Part shown: in pieces, positions 31,347-39,786 of the stretch
Numbering within the stretch: the stretch's first letter is position 1
Layout: the number at the start of each line of letters is the position of its first letter
From: Odoribacter sp.
Lineage (GTDB): Bacteria; Bacteroidota; Bacteroidia; Bacteroidales; Prolixibacteraceae
NCBI GenBank assembly: GCA_013824715.1
Contig: PNOH01000001.1
Location: 124,001-188,000 of the forward strand
Length of the DNA stretch: 64,000 nucleotides
Direction of reading: 5' to 3'
Notes under the pieces: model-generated
Told to the model about the DNA's origin: nothing
The model's database searches: none
Seen by the model: the letters and a program-made list of their open reading frames with translations, nothing else
Translations under genes and position numbers: made by a program

Positions 31347-33188
31347 ATGAGAAAGCTTTATTTATTCCTCTTCAGTATTGCATTCAGCATTTCAACTTTT
31401 GCACTGAATGTTGATCGCGTTGAACCTACCTGTTGGTGGGTAGGCATGAAAAATCCAATTGTTCAGCTCATGGTTCACGGTCAGGAAATCGCCGCAACCG
31501 AAATCAGTTTGAATTATCCCGGGGTGAAAATCAATTCAATTTCCCGGCTCGAAAATCCAAATTATGTGTTTATTGATTTAAACATTTCTTCGGAAGCCAA
31601 AGCAGGAACATTCCCGATCCTGTTCCGGAAAAACAAAAAAGAAGTGGTGAGTTATACCTACGAACTGAAAAATCGGGAACCGGATTCGGCCAACCGAAAA
31701 GGATTTGATGGTTCGGATGTAATTTACCTGATTACTCCAGATCGTTTTGTCAACGGAAATCCGGCCAATGATGCAGTAGTTGGAATAAAAGAATTGCCGG
31801 ACAGGGCCGATAAAAACGGACGGCATGGCGGCGATATTCAGGGAATTAAAAATAGTCTGGATTACCTTTCAAAACTAGGCTTTACATCAGTTTGGCTGAA
31901 CCCCGTTCTCGAAAATAATATGACCCGGGTTTCATACCACGGTTATTCGACTACCGATTTTTACAAGGTTGATGCCCGCTTTGGAAGCAACGAAGAATAC
32001 CGCGAACTTGCTCAGGCAATCCATCAGAAAGGTATGAAGCTGATGATGGACATGATTTTTAACCACATAGGTTCCGAGCATTGGTGGATGAAAGACCTAC
32101 CTTCTGCTGACTGGCTGAATCAATATCCTGATTATAAAATCAGCAGCCACCGTAGAACGGTGAACCAGGACCCACATGCTTCGGAAGCCGACAAGCGGGC
32201 AATGTCTGATGGTTGGTTTGATAATACTATGCCCGACATGAATCTTCGAAATCATTTCATGGCGAACTACCTGATCCAGAACAGCATTTGGTGGACCGAA
32301 TATCTTGGATTAGATGGAATCCGGATGGATACTTACCCATATCCGGATAAATTTGCGATGGCTGAATGGACCAAACGGATGTTGGACGAATATCCCGCTT
32401 TCTACATGGTGGGAGAGGAGTGGACGACCAATCCGGCAATTGTTTCATACTGGCAAAAAGGCAAAGTAAATCAGGATGGCTATGTGTCTGAACTTCCTGG
32501 GTTAATGGACTTTCCGCTGAACAGTGCGGTGGTGCGTGGCCTGAAAGATCCGGAAACATGGGGTGGGGGATTAATGACATTATATGAAGCCTTGTCCAAT
32601 GACTTTCAGTTTCCTCATCCCGAAAAACTGATTACTTTTCCTGACAACCACGATATGTCAAGGTTTTACACCCAACTGGGCGAAAACTTCGATTTACTGA
32701 AAATGGGAATCGCTTATTATGCAACAACCCGTGGAATTCCACAACTTTTCTATGGAACTGAAATTCTGATGTCGAACCCGGGAACCGAAGAACACGGAAT
32801 AATCCGTTCTGATTTTCCGGGAGGATGGAACGGCGATCTGGTAAATGCTTTTACCGGAGCCGGACTTTCTGAAAAACAAAAACAGGCCCGGGATTATATT
32901 CAGAAAGTGTTGAACTGGCGCAAAACCAACACGGTGGTTCATTCCGGCGAGCTAAAACATTTTGTGCCGGTTGATGGCGTTTACGTGTATTTCCGCTACA
33001 ATCAAAACGGTACAGTTATGGTTGTCCTGAACAAGAACAATCAGGAAAAAACAATTGACACCAGTCGTTTCAATGAAATTATGGGGAATTGCACTTCAGG
33101 AAAAGAAATCATTTCAGGAATAACCATTACCGATATGAAAAACCTGCATGTGCCAGCCATGTCAGCTATGATTATTGAGCTTAAGTAA
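31347..33188 (+). CDS. susA: Periplasmic GH13 neopullulanase/cyclomaltodextrinase (SusA-like)
   Basis: The start is at 31347 (MRKLYLFLFSIAFSISTFAL; signal peptide), 613 residues. Residues 20-110 form the cyclomaltodextrinase N-terminal beta domain (NVDRVEPTCWWVGMKNP). The GH13 barrel (about 120-520) has DMIFNH (235-240), nucleophile Asp328 in GLDGIRMDTY, acid Glu357 in VGEEW and Asp436 in FPDNHDMSRF. A C-terminal beta domain ends the protein. The pattern matches Bacteroides SusA and related neopullulanases that cut imported maltooligosaccharides and cyclodextrins in the periplasm. No lipobox or T9SS tail. Confidence 0.92.
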   Translation: MRKLYLFLFSIAFSISTFALNVDRVEPTCWWVGMKNPIVQLMVHGQEIAATEISLNYPGVKINSISRLENPNYVFIDLNISSEAKAGTFPILFRKNKKEVVSYTYELKNREPDSANRKGFDGSDVIYLITPDRFVNGNPANDAVVGIKELPDRADKNGRHGGDIQGIKNSLDYLSKLGFTSVWLNPVLENNMTRVSYHGYSTTDFYKVDARFGSNEEYRELAQAIHQKGMKLMMDMIFNHIGSEHWWMKDLPSADWLNQYPDYKISSHRRTVNQDPHASEADKRAMSDGWFDNTMPDMNLRNHFMANYLIQNSIWWTEYLGLDGIRMDTYPYPDKFAMAEWTKRMLDEYPAFYMVGEEWTTNPAIVSYWQKGKVNQDGYVSELPGLMDFPLNSAVVRGLKDPETWGGGLMTLYEALSNDFQFPHPEKLITFPDNHDMSRFYTQLGENFDLLKMGIAYYATTRGIPQLFYGTEILMSNPGTEEHGIIRSDFPGGWNGDLVNAFTGAGLSEKQKQARDYIQKVLNWRKTNTVVHSGELKHFVPVDGVYVYFRYNQNGTVMVVLNKNNQEKTIDTSRFNEIMGNCTSGKEIISGITITDMKNLHVPAMSAMIIELK

Positions 33189-33226
33189 GTATTCAGTGGT
33201 CAGTCGCAGTTGGCAGAAAAAAGATA

Positions 33227-33272
33227 CGGGTTTCGGGATGCGGGACACACGTAACGCGCATCCCGAAACCCG
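33227..33272. repeat. Perfect 16-bp inverted repeat between two amylase genes
   Basis: CGGGTTTCGGGATGCG (33227-33242) and its exact complement CGCATCCCGAAACCCG (33257-33272) flank a 14-base loop. It lies in the 123-bp gap between the two GH13 genes, 40 bp before the next start. No T run follows, so it is more likely a dispersed palindrome than a terminator, though the mRNA hairpin could slow ribosomes or nucleases. Confidence 0.7.
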
Positions 33273-33311
33273 CAACAAATACAACAACGACAACATTTAT
33301 AACCTAATAAA

Positions 33312-34670
33312 ATGAAAAAGCTAAAACAACTGTTCTTTATTCCTTTATTGTCAATGGCCTTGTTTTCGTGCCAGCCAGCAGTAAAAGCTCCGGCCACCAC
33401 AACCCATATCCCGGAGTGGACAAAAAACTCGGTGTTGTACGAAGTAAATATTCGTCAATATACGCCTGAAGGAACTTTCAAAGCTTTCGAAGCTCACCTT
33501 CCGCGCCTGAAAGAACTTGGAGTTGATATTTTATGGATCATGCCCATTCACCCGATTTCGGAGAAAAACCGTAAAGGTAGCCTGGGTTCGTATTATGCGG
33601 TAAAAGATTACACAGCAATTAATCCTGAGTTCGGTACTTTGCAGGATTTTAATAACCTCGTGAATAAAGCTCACGAAATGGGATTTAAAGTCATTATTGA
33701 CTGGGTGGCTAACCATACCGGCTGGGACAATCGATGGATAACAGAACATCCTGAATGGTACACGCAGGATTCAACAGGTGCAATTATTCCTCCAAATCCC
33801 GATTGGTCTGATATTGCCGACCTGAACTTTGATTCGAAACCCATGCGCCGGGCCATGATTGACGCAATGGACTACTGGGTTATAAATACTGATATCGATG
33901 GTTTTCGCTGCGATGTGGCCTGGGGCATCCCACAGGATTTCTGGGAAGCTGCAACAGCTTCGCTCGACTCAATTAAACCTGTTTACATGCTGGCCGAAGA
34001 CGAAGATCACCCGGCCTTGCTCGAAAAAGCATTCGAATCGAACTATGCCTGGAAATTGCACCACACGCTGAATGAGGTGGCACAGGGCAAAAAAACGGCT
34101 GCCGATATTCAGAAATACTACACCGATTCGGTGAACAAATATGCTCCCGGATCATTCCCGATGCAGTTCATTACCAATCACGACGAAAACAGTTGGCAAG
34201 GCACCGAATACGAACGGATGGGCGATGCCGTTAAAACTTTTGCAGCGCTGACCTTTACGATGGAAGGTATTCCGTTGCTCTACAGCGGACAGGAAGCTGG
34301 CTTGCACAAACGATTGTTGTTCTTCGAAAAAGACACCATCAACTGGAGTAATCTGAATATGCAGAAGTTCTATCAATCGCTGATCAGTCTCAAAAAGAAC
34401 AATGCTGCTCTTTGGAACGGTTCGGCAGGTGGGCCAATGGTTTTTGCAGAAACTTCGGCACCGCAAAATGTGCTTGCTTTTTCCCGCGAAAAAGAAAAGA
34501 ATCAGGTTCTGGCCGTTTTCAACCTCTCGCCAAATCCGGTTGAAGCAAGCATTCAAATTCTTCAGGCAGGCGAATATCAGGATTATTTTACAGGCGAAAT
34601 AAAAACGTTGGAAAAGGGGTCGGCAATCAAACTTGACAAATGGGGATATCAGGTTTTGGTCAGAAAATAA
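33312..34670 (+). CDS. GH13 alpha-amylase lipoprotein
   Basis: A 452-residue single-domain GH13 enzyme with a lipoprotein signal (SMALFSC, Cys20). The barrel begins near residue 40 (SVLYEVNIRQYTPEGTFKAF). Conserved regions are DWVANH (130-135), nucleophile Asp201 in DGFRCDVAW, acid Glu229 in MLAEDEDH and Asp291 in TNHDENSW. A short C-terminal beta domain has VLAVFNLSPNPVEASI. It is smaller than SusG and lacks a CBM. The lipid anchor places it on the outer membrane, facing either side. It completes the set of three GH13 enzymes with different locations, and likely trims short maltodextrins. Confidence 0.9.
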   Translation: MKKLKQLFFIPLLSMALFSCQPAVKAPATTTHIPEWTKNSVLYEVNIRQYTPEGTFKAFEAHLPRLKELGVDILWIMPIHPISEKNRKGSLGSYYAVKDYTAINPEFGTLQDFNNLVNKAHEMGFKVIIDWVANHTGWDNRWITEHPEWYTQDSTGAIIPPNPDWSDIADLNFDSKPMRRAMIDAMDYWVINTDIDGFRCDVAWGIPQDFWEAATASLDSIKPVYMLAEDEDHPALLEKAFESNYAWKLHHTLNEVAQGKKTAADIQKYYTDSVNKYAPGSFPMQFITNHDENSWQGTEYERMGDAVKTFAALTFTMEGIPLLYSGQEAGLHKRLLFFEKDTINWSNLNMQKFYQSLISLKKNNAALWNGSAGGPMVFAETSAPQNVLAFSREKEKNQVLAVFNLSPNPVEASIQILQAGEYQDYFTGEIKTLEKGSAIKLDKWGYQVLVRK

Positions 34671-34684
34671 ATTTTGGGGATTTT

Positions 34685-34987
34685 TTATTCGCAGGTACAA
34701 CGTTGCAAACAGTCAACAATCTGACTTAGAATATCGTGCTTCAGATAATAATAGGTATTTTTTCCTTCCCGGCGGGAGCAGAGGACCCCTTTATCTTTCA
34801 AAATACCCAAATGGTGGGAGGTTGTTGATTGTTCAATTCCAAGAAGATCGTGTATTTCGGTAACAGTCAGTTTTTTGCCACCCTCCAAATGCTTTAAAAC
34901 AGCTACCCGTACAGGGTGAGCAATGGCTTTAAGCATGCTGGCGGCTATTTCTAAACGATTGGAATCTAATTCCTGGATATTTAACAT
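34685..34987 (-). CDS. ArsR-family winged-helix regulator with Cys-rich C-terminus
   Basis: A 100-residue ArsR/SmtB-type repressor. The winged helix covers about 14-85 (LKAIAHPVRVAVLKHLEGGK, then LLGIEQSTTSHHLGILKDKG and the wing SRREGKNTYYYL). The usual metal-binding ELCVCDL box in the recognition helix is absent (here EIHDLLG). Instead, Cys70 and a C-terminal DCLQRCTCE group (Cys93, 97, 99) are present, which could bind a metal or sense oxidation. The partner genes are unclear: it converges on the amylase gene (14 bp) and is divergent from the prenyl synthase. Confidence 0.88.
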   Translation of the reverse strand: MLNIQELDSNRLEIAASMLKAIAHPVRVAVLKHLEGGKKLTVTEIHDLLGIEQSTTSHHLGILKDKGVLCSRREGKNTYYYLKHDILSQIVDCLQRCTCE

Positions 34988-35006
34988 GGTTTGAGTTTTA
35001 CAGATG

Positions 35007-35014
35007 CAAATATA
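35007..35014 (-). promoter_or_regulatory. -7 element of the ArsR-family gene
   Basis: TATATTTG on the minus strand is an exact TAnnTTTG match, 19 bp upstream of the start codon. No clear -33 element. Confidence 0.5.
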
Positions 35015-35181
35015 TGAATATTTAGGTTTATGAAACGAACATGTTTACTTATAATCACAAACACTAATGAAAAATCACATGTGAGTTCCATCCGGCGATT
35101 AGATACGGGAAGTAATAATGTTAAACTCAAAGGTATTCGCTTAATTAAGAATTTGCCCGGATGAAAAGTCAATATATTTTT

Positions 35182-35189
35182 TAATTTTG
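35182..35189 (+). promoter_or_regulatory. -7 element of the long-chain prenyl synthase gene
   Basis: TAATTTTG is an exact TAnnTTTG match ending 21 bp before the start codon at 35211. The nearest TTTG (35152-35155) is 26 bp upstream of it, slightly far. Confidence 0.5.
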
Positions 35190-35210
35190 AGACACTCATA
35201 AAAAGCATGA

Positions 35211-36185
35211 ATGACCTCTTTGGATATTATACAATCGCCTATAAAGGAAGAACTTAAAAGATTCGAAAGCTACTTCAGGGAAGCCATTAAAAGTGATATT
35301 CCACTTCTTCAGATCATTATCCGGTACATACTTTGGAAAAAAGGCAAACAGATGCGGCCAATGTTTGTTTTTCTTTCTGCAAAAATGTGTGGTGAATTCA
35401 ATGATTCGACCCATCTGGCAGCGTCTTCAATCGAATTACTTCATACAGCCACCTTACTACACGATGATGTGGTGGACGAATCGTATGAACGACGGGGAAG
35501 CTTTTCCATTAATGCATTGTGGAAAAATAAAATTGCTGTTTTGGTTGGCGATTTCATACTTGCCCGTGGCTTTCTTAATACGCTTGATCATAAAGAATAC
35601 CGGTTTTTGCACCTGATTTCGCGAGCTGTAAAAGATATGAGCGAAGGTGAAATCCTGCAAATGCGCAAAAGCCGGAAACTGGATATTGATAACGAAACCT
35701 ATTACGAAATCATACGAAAAAAAACTGCCTCATTAATTGCAACAAGCATGGCTATTGGCGCTGCTTCGGTTACAAAGGACGATGAAATTGTGGAAAGAAT
35801 GTTTCAAATAGGGCTTGACGCAGGAATTGCCTTCCAGATTAAAGACGATATTTTCGACTACCAAAGTAAAGGAATTCTGGGAAAACCAACAGGAAATGAT
35901 ATCAAGGAGAAAAAAATTACCCTTCCGTTGCTTTATGTGCTCAACAATTGTGAATCGGGCGAACGAAGCCGTATTTTGCGCTTGATTAAACGCAAAAATA
36001 AAAATCAGGCCAAAGTAAAAGAACTGGTTGATTTGGTGGTAAGCCGCGGTGGACTTGAATATGCTGCCGGAAAGATGAACGAATTCCGCGAAAAAGCGCT
36101 TGCCGGAATCATGGAATTTTCGGAGAGCGAATCCCGGACTGCCCTGATCGAGTTGGTAAACTATTCAACTACCCGGAAAAAATAG
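35211..36185 (+). CDS. ispB: Long-chain trans-polyprenyl diphosphate synthase (IspB-like)
   Basis: A 324-residue all-alpha prenyltransferase. The first aspartate-rich motif is LLHDDVVDES and the second is FQIKDDIFDY. The substrate loop is KGKQMRP. The residue five places before the first motif is Ala (H-T-A-T-L-L-H-D-D), a small residue that in this family lets the chain grow long, as in E. coli IspB. It therefore probably makes the C35-C40 side chain for menaquinone. Compare the second synthase at 60545, which has Phe in this place. Confidence 0.9.
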   Translation: MTSLDIIQSPIKEELKRFESYFREAIKSDIPLLQIIIRYILWKKGKQMRPMFVFLSAKMCGEFNDSTHLAASSIELLHTATLLHDDVVDESYERRGSFSINALWKNKIAVLVGDFILARGFLNTLDHKEYRFLHLISRAVKDMSEGEILQMRKSRKLDIDNETYYEIIRKKTASLIATSMAIGAASVTKDDEIVERMFQIGLDAGIAFQIKDDIFDYQSKGILGKPTGNDIKEKKITLPLLYVLNNCESGERSRILRLIKRKNKNQAKVKELVDLVVSRGGLEYAAGKMNEFREKALAGIMEFSESESRTALIELVNYSTTRKK

Positions 36186-36246
36186 AATTTCCCGCACCAG
36201 TCAACTACCCTGAATATTTCAGCAAAACAGACCTGAAATGTATGTT

Positions 36247-36978
36247 CTAATTTACTTTGCGGAATACTTTCTGCGAGAAATAATTGGGCAGCGTTTCGTC
36301 AGTGTTGATTACAATTCCACCCAAAATATACACTGGAAATTGGCTTAATAAAGTAGGATGATTTTTAATTAATGCGATGATTTCCTTCTCAATTTCGTAA
36401 TAAACTAAATGGGTAGTTTTCAGGATGGGCACTTCGGCTTTTTTTATTTCTTCAACCATTGGCAACAATCGGAGCGCAAGGAATTCGGGTTGAAATTCGG
36501 AATAGTCGGCAGAATTGATCTGGTGAATTGTGGACGACAACACATGATCCTGGACCATCATTAATGCACCGCAGGTATTGGTATGACGGTGCTGCCCTAC
36601 ACGCTTTACCCGACCAACTTCGCCAGTACGCGAAATGCCAATGTGCGATCCAAAAACAAACAAGGCTGCCCCTCCATCGGGTATGTGATCTGAAAAAGCT
36701 GTCAACCCGATTTCACCAACAAACGGATAACCGGCCAAGCCACCCATGATGAACGTTCCCTTCGTTGAAGGAAGGTTCATCTTGGCCGGATTGTGATTTA
36801 GTTCATCAAAGCAAAAAGAGGTGGCAATAATGATGCTGTTCATTTCTATTCCCTCATGCCCGGCAATTTCGAGCACGGCATTGTGCGAAGCTTCCGACAT
36901 GGTTGAAAATTCTTCGAAGTATTGTTTTACAATTTTTTGCATAGTTGAAAATGTTTGGTTTTTAATAATCGCCCTCAT
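36247..36978 (-). CDS. LCIB/LCIC-type (theta-class) carbonic anhydrase-like protein
   Basis: A 243-residue cytosolic protein matching the LCIB/C beta-CA-like domain known from algal CO2-concentrating proteins. The core reads IMGGLAGYPFVGEIGLTAFS, then HIPDGGAALFVFGSHIGISR, TGEVGRVKR and a TCGALM segment. Likely zinc ligands are Cys56 (SFCFDE), His112 (GSHIG) and Cys136 (TCGA), with Asp58 next to the first Cys, as in the theta-CA pattern (algal members read C-R-D-E, here C-F-D-E). The expected reaction is CO2 to bicarbonate. It lies 30 bp downstream of PEP carboxylase, which consumes bicarbonate. An alternative start is 36942 (MQKIVKQYFEEF). Enzyme activity is inferred, since some LCIB homologs are inactive. 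Confidence 0.78.
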   Translation of the reverse strand: MRAIIKNQTFSTMQKIVKQYFEEFSTMSEASHNAVLEIAGHEGIEMNSIIIATSFCFDELNHNPAKMNLPSTKGTFIMGGLAGYPFVGEIGLTAFSDHIPDGGAALFVFGSHIGISRTGEVGRVKRVGQHRHTNTCGALMMVQDHVLSSTIHQINSADYSEFQPEFLALRLLPMVEEIKKAEVPILKTTHLVYYEIEKEIIALIKNHPTLLSQFPVYILGGIVINTDETLPNYFSQKVFRKVN

Positions 36979-37008
36979 TTGTCGGGCCTAAGATAAAAAA
37001 GAATCGGT

Positions 37009-39771
37009 TTATCCGGTTGATCCCAACGCATTTGCCACGGCGTTTATGGTTTTTAGCAAGATAATATTTTGCTGGTCAGTAACTTCAGGTTCAACCGAAT
37101 CTTTGTTGTTTCTCCATTGGCGAAGTGCTTTTACCTGCATCTGGTGCATAAGTTCAAGCGCCACCGCCCTCAGCCGGGTTGAATAGTAATGATTCTTCCT
37201 ACGTTGTACAAAAGGCCTGACGAGTAGTTCGGCGAGCAGGGTTTTGGTTAAATAATATTCCGATAAAATGAGTGGCAAAATGTCATTCTTCACGTTTTCA
37301 TCATCAACAAGCGATGCATAAAGCTCGATGATTTCAGGATCGGTAGCTGCCAAACCCGAATCAACATTGGTCAGAATATAGCGTACCAGCGGATGCGAAG
37401 CCAATAACCTCCTTAGAAGTGCATATTTTTCAGGCTGTTGCTCCTTGATTAGTTTCAGGGTACTTCCAACGCCATACCAGCCGGTAATGTTCACACGGCT
37501 TTGCGACCAGCTAAAAACCCATGGAATAGCCCGCAGATCGGCCAGCGAACGTTGGTTGGTCCTTCGCGAAGGCCGGGAACCAATCTTGCTTGTTTCAATC
37601 ACATCTATTGGCGTTGCATTTTCAAAAAAACGGATAAAGCCCGGATGGCGGGTAAGCGCATTGTAGGTTTCGAAGCTTTCGTGTGCCATCGTGCCAATAA
37701 GGTCGAAAAGTTCACTCAAATCTGCGCTTTGGCTGTCGGTTTTCAAAAGTGTATTCAGCAAGGTTCCTGAAGTAAGTAATTCGATATTGAATGCTGCATT
37801 AACTTTGTTGGCATATTTTCGTTCGATAGTTTCACCCTGTTCGGTAAGCCGGAGTTTTCCGCAAAGTGAATCGGAAGGCAGACTTTTTAAAAACCAGTGA
37901 ATTGGTCCGGCGCCCCGACTGATGCTGCCTCCTTTTCCGTGAAAGAAACGGATATCAACACCATGTTTTCGTCCTATCCGGGCTAATTCATATTGTGCCT
38001 GGTACAAATGCCAAAGACTTGACAAAATACCGCCGTCTTTATTACTGTCGCTGTAACCAATCATTACCTCGGCAACCGGACGCAAATATCCTTTGCGCAG
38101 CATTTGTAGCCTAAGTGTATTTTGGGTTACCGGATGTGCGAGAAATTCGTCCAGAATTTCGGGAGCACGAATTAAATCTCCGATGGTTTCGAACAAAGGT
38201 ACAACTGGTAACTGACAAGCTGGACCTGATTTGGTCTTTATATACAGTCCGGCTTCTCTGGCAAGCAAATAAAAGGTGAATAAATCTTCCACCTTACGGG
38301 TCATACTTACTATCATTGAACCTAACGCATCTGGACCGAACTTTCTGATGTGTTCGGCTAAGACGCTGAGGTAGCCCAATGCATTGCCGGTTTCGCTTAC
38401 ATTTCCGGAGTACCGGTGCGTGAAGGGACGGTACAGGTTTAGCTCCTGAAGCAAAAATTTTTTATCAACCGATCCGTTGGCATTTACGGAAAAGCCGGAA
38501 CTTTCGGTATCATCCAATAAGCTCCAAAATGCTTTTTGATAAAATTCACTGTTCTGGCGGACATCCAGGTGTGCCAGATGAAAACCGAAATTCTGTACAA
38601 AACGCAGCGCCTTGTTCACTTCGTTCATTGCAAGCATAGGAGCGCCCCAGTCTGAAAGTGCATGAAACAAATCTTCCAGGTTGCCTGTCAATTCCCCGGA
38701 ATTGGCATACATCCATGGGTGAATAGTTTCGGAAAGGGTTTGTTTTACCGGCAGTTTTTCAATCAGTAAGAGAACAAATTGCTTAAATGGCTCGTGCGAG
38801 GCCGAAGAGTACCTGATATTTTCAGAAATGCCTGGAACCTGTTGTTCCAACAAAGATTTAGTTTGCTTAAATTCAGGCGAAAAGGAGTTTTCTGAGGTGT
38901 ATATACTCAGGCTGTCAGCAAGGCTATTCAAACGTTGGGCAATCAGGTCAAGAGCTTCGGCCCTTAATCGCTCCAGGGTATATTCTGTGATTTCAGGAGT
39001 CACCAAAGGATGCCCGTCGCGGTCGCCGCCAACCCATGAGCCCAGACTTATTTTAGGCAATGAATGGTAATTTTGTATTAACTCCGGTTGAAAGCCAGCT
39101 TCATTCCAGGCTTGTACCAATGTTTTGTCATGAAGTTCGAATACTTCTGGAAAAACCTTGGTGAGGTAGTGTAAAACGTTCTCGAGTTCAGTTTCGACCT
39201 GTGGTTTTTCAAGGTAAATATCATCGATAAACCAAAGTCGTGTCAACAATTCTTTTATACCCGACCGGATCTGATCGCGTTCCAAAGCAGTATAGACCGG
39301 ATTTTCGAGCATCACCAGTTGCAAATACAGTTCGCGGTAATATTTTAAAACGACTGTCCTTTTTGCTTCAGTAGGGTGTGCTGTCATTACCGGCTCCACC
39401 TCGATTTCCGAAAGCGCTGCGACAATTTCTTTCTGAGAGATTCCTGCAAACTTCAATTCCGAAAAAGTGTGTGCCCAGCTTCCGTTAACACTATGCGATC
39501 CATGCAATTGCTGTTTGTTTCGCCTGCTTTGTACAGCCCAGTTTACTTCACACAAATTAAGAAGCTGAAAACTAATGGAATAAAGGTGAACAACTTTTTG
39601 TTCGAGTTCGGAAGCCGGAGTTGAAACCTGCGTGTTTAGCCACGGAATATAGGCTAGAAGTTTTTTTTCATTATTTGCTTCAAGAACCTCGGCAAAGCAT
39701 TTCAATAAGAAATGAAGGTCGGAATAAGGCTTGCCTATTTCCTGAATGTTTTCCTTTAAAAAAGGGTGCAT
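37009..39771 (-). CDS. ppc: Phosphoenolpyruvate carboxylase
   Basis: A 920-residue PEPC of normal length. The catalytic His132 lies in VMTAHPTEAKRTV. Other signatures are GSWVGGDRDGHPLVTPE, GYSDSNKDGGILSS (with the conserved Lys), FHGKGGSISRGAGP, SRPSRR and RAIPWVFSWSQSR. The chain ends in the family's invariant Gly (ALGSTG). The enzyme adds bicarbonate to PEP to give oxaloacetate (anaplerosis). A carbonic anhydrase-like gene follows on the same strand 30 bp later, and the remains of tpx lie upstream, so the cluster runs deoC, tpx remnant, ppc, CA-like. Confidence 0.95.
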   Translation of the reverse strand: MHPFLKENIQEIGKPYSDLHFLLKCFAEVLEANNEKKLLAYIPWLNTQVSTPASELEQKVVHLYSISFQLLNLCEVNWAVQSRRNKQQLHGSHSVNGSWAHTFSELKFAGISQKEIVAALSEIEVEPVMTAHPTEAKRTVVLKYYRELYLQLVMLENPVYTALERDQIRSGIKELLTRLWFIDDIYLEKPQVETELENVLHYLTKVFPEVFELHDKTLVQAWNEAGFQPELIQNYHSLPKISLGSWVGGDRDGHPLVTPEITEYTLERLRAEALDLIAQRLNSLADSLSIYTSENSFSPEFKQTKSLLEQQVPGISENIRYSSASHEPFKQFVLLLIEKLPVKQTLSETIHPWMYANSGELTGNLEDLFHALSDWGAPMLAMNEVNKALRFVQNFGFHLAHLDVRQNSEFYQKAFWSLLDDTESSGFSVNANGSVDKKFLLQELNLYRPFTHRYSGNVSETGNALGYLSVLAEHIRKFGPDALGSMIVSMTRKVEDLFTFYLLAREAGLYIKTKSGPACQLPVVPLFETIGDLIRAPEILDEFLAHPVTQNTLRLQMLRKGYLRPVAEVMIGYSDSNKDGGILSSLWHLYQAQYELARIGRKHGVDIRFFHGKGGSISRGAGPIHWFLKSLPSDSLCGKLRLTEQGETIERKYANKVNAAFNIELLTSGTLLNTLLKTDSQSADLSELFDLIGTMAHESFETYNALTRHPGFIRFFENATPIDVIETSKIGSRPSRRTNQRSLADLRAIPWVFSWSQSRVNITGWYGVGSTLKLIKEQQPEKYALLRRLLASHPLVRYILTNVDSGLAATDPEIIELYASLVDDENVKNDILPLILSEYYLTKTLLAELLVRPFVQRRKNHYYSTRLRAVALELMHQMQVKALRQWRNNKDSVEPEVTDQQNIILLKTINAVANALGSTG

Positions 39772-39786
39772 ATCTGGTATTTATTT

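Noticed and set aside
10032-33272. Short palindromic repeats as a CRISPR array
   Set aside because: The repeats are of different families, singly placed, without regular spacers or cas genes.
34152-34700. 182-codon minus-strand frame opposite the third GH13 gene
   Set aside because: The plus strand carries the complete GH13 catalytic signature; the antisense product has no family features.
35030-35164. Small plus-strand frame of 44 codons before the prenyl synthase (MKRTCLLIITNTNEKS...)
   Set aside because: No known family, no conserved features and no ribosome binding site; probably chance in a leader region.
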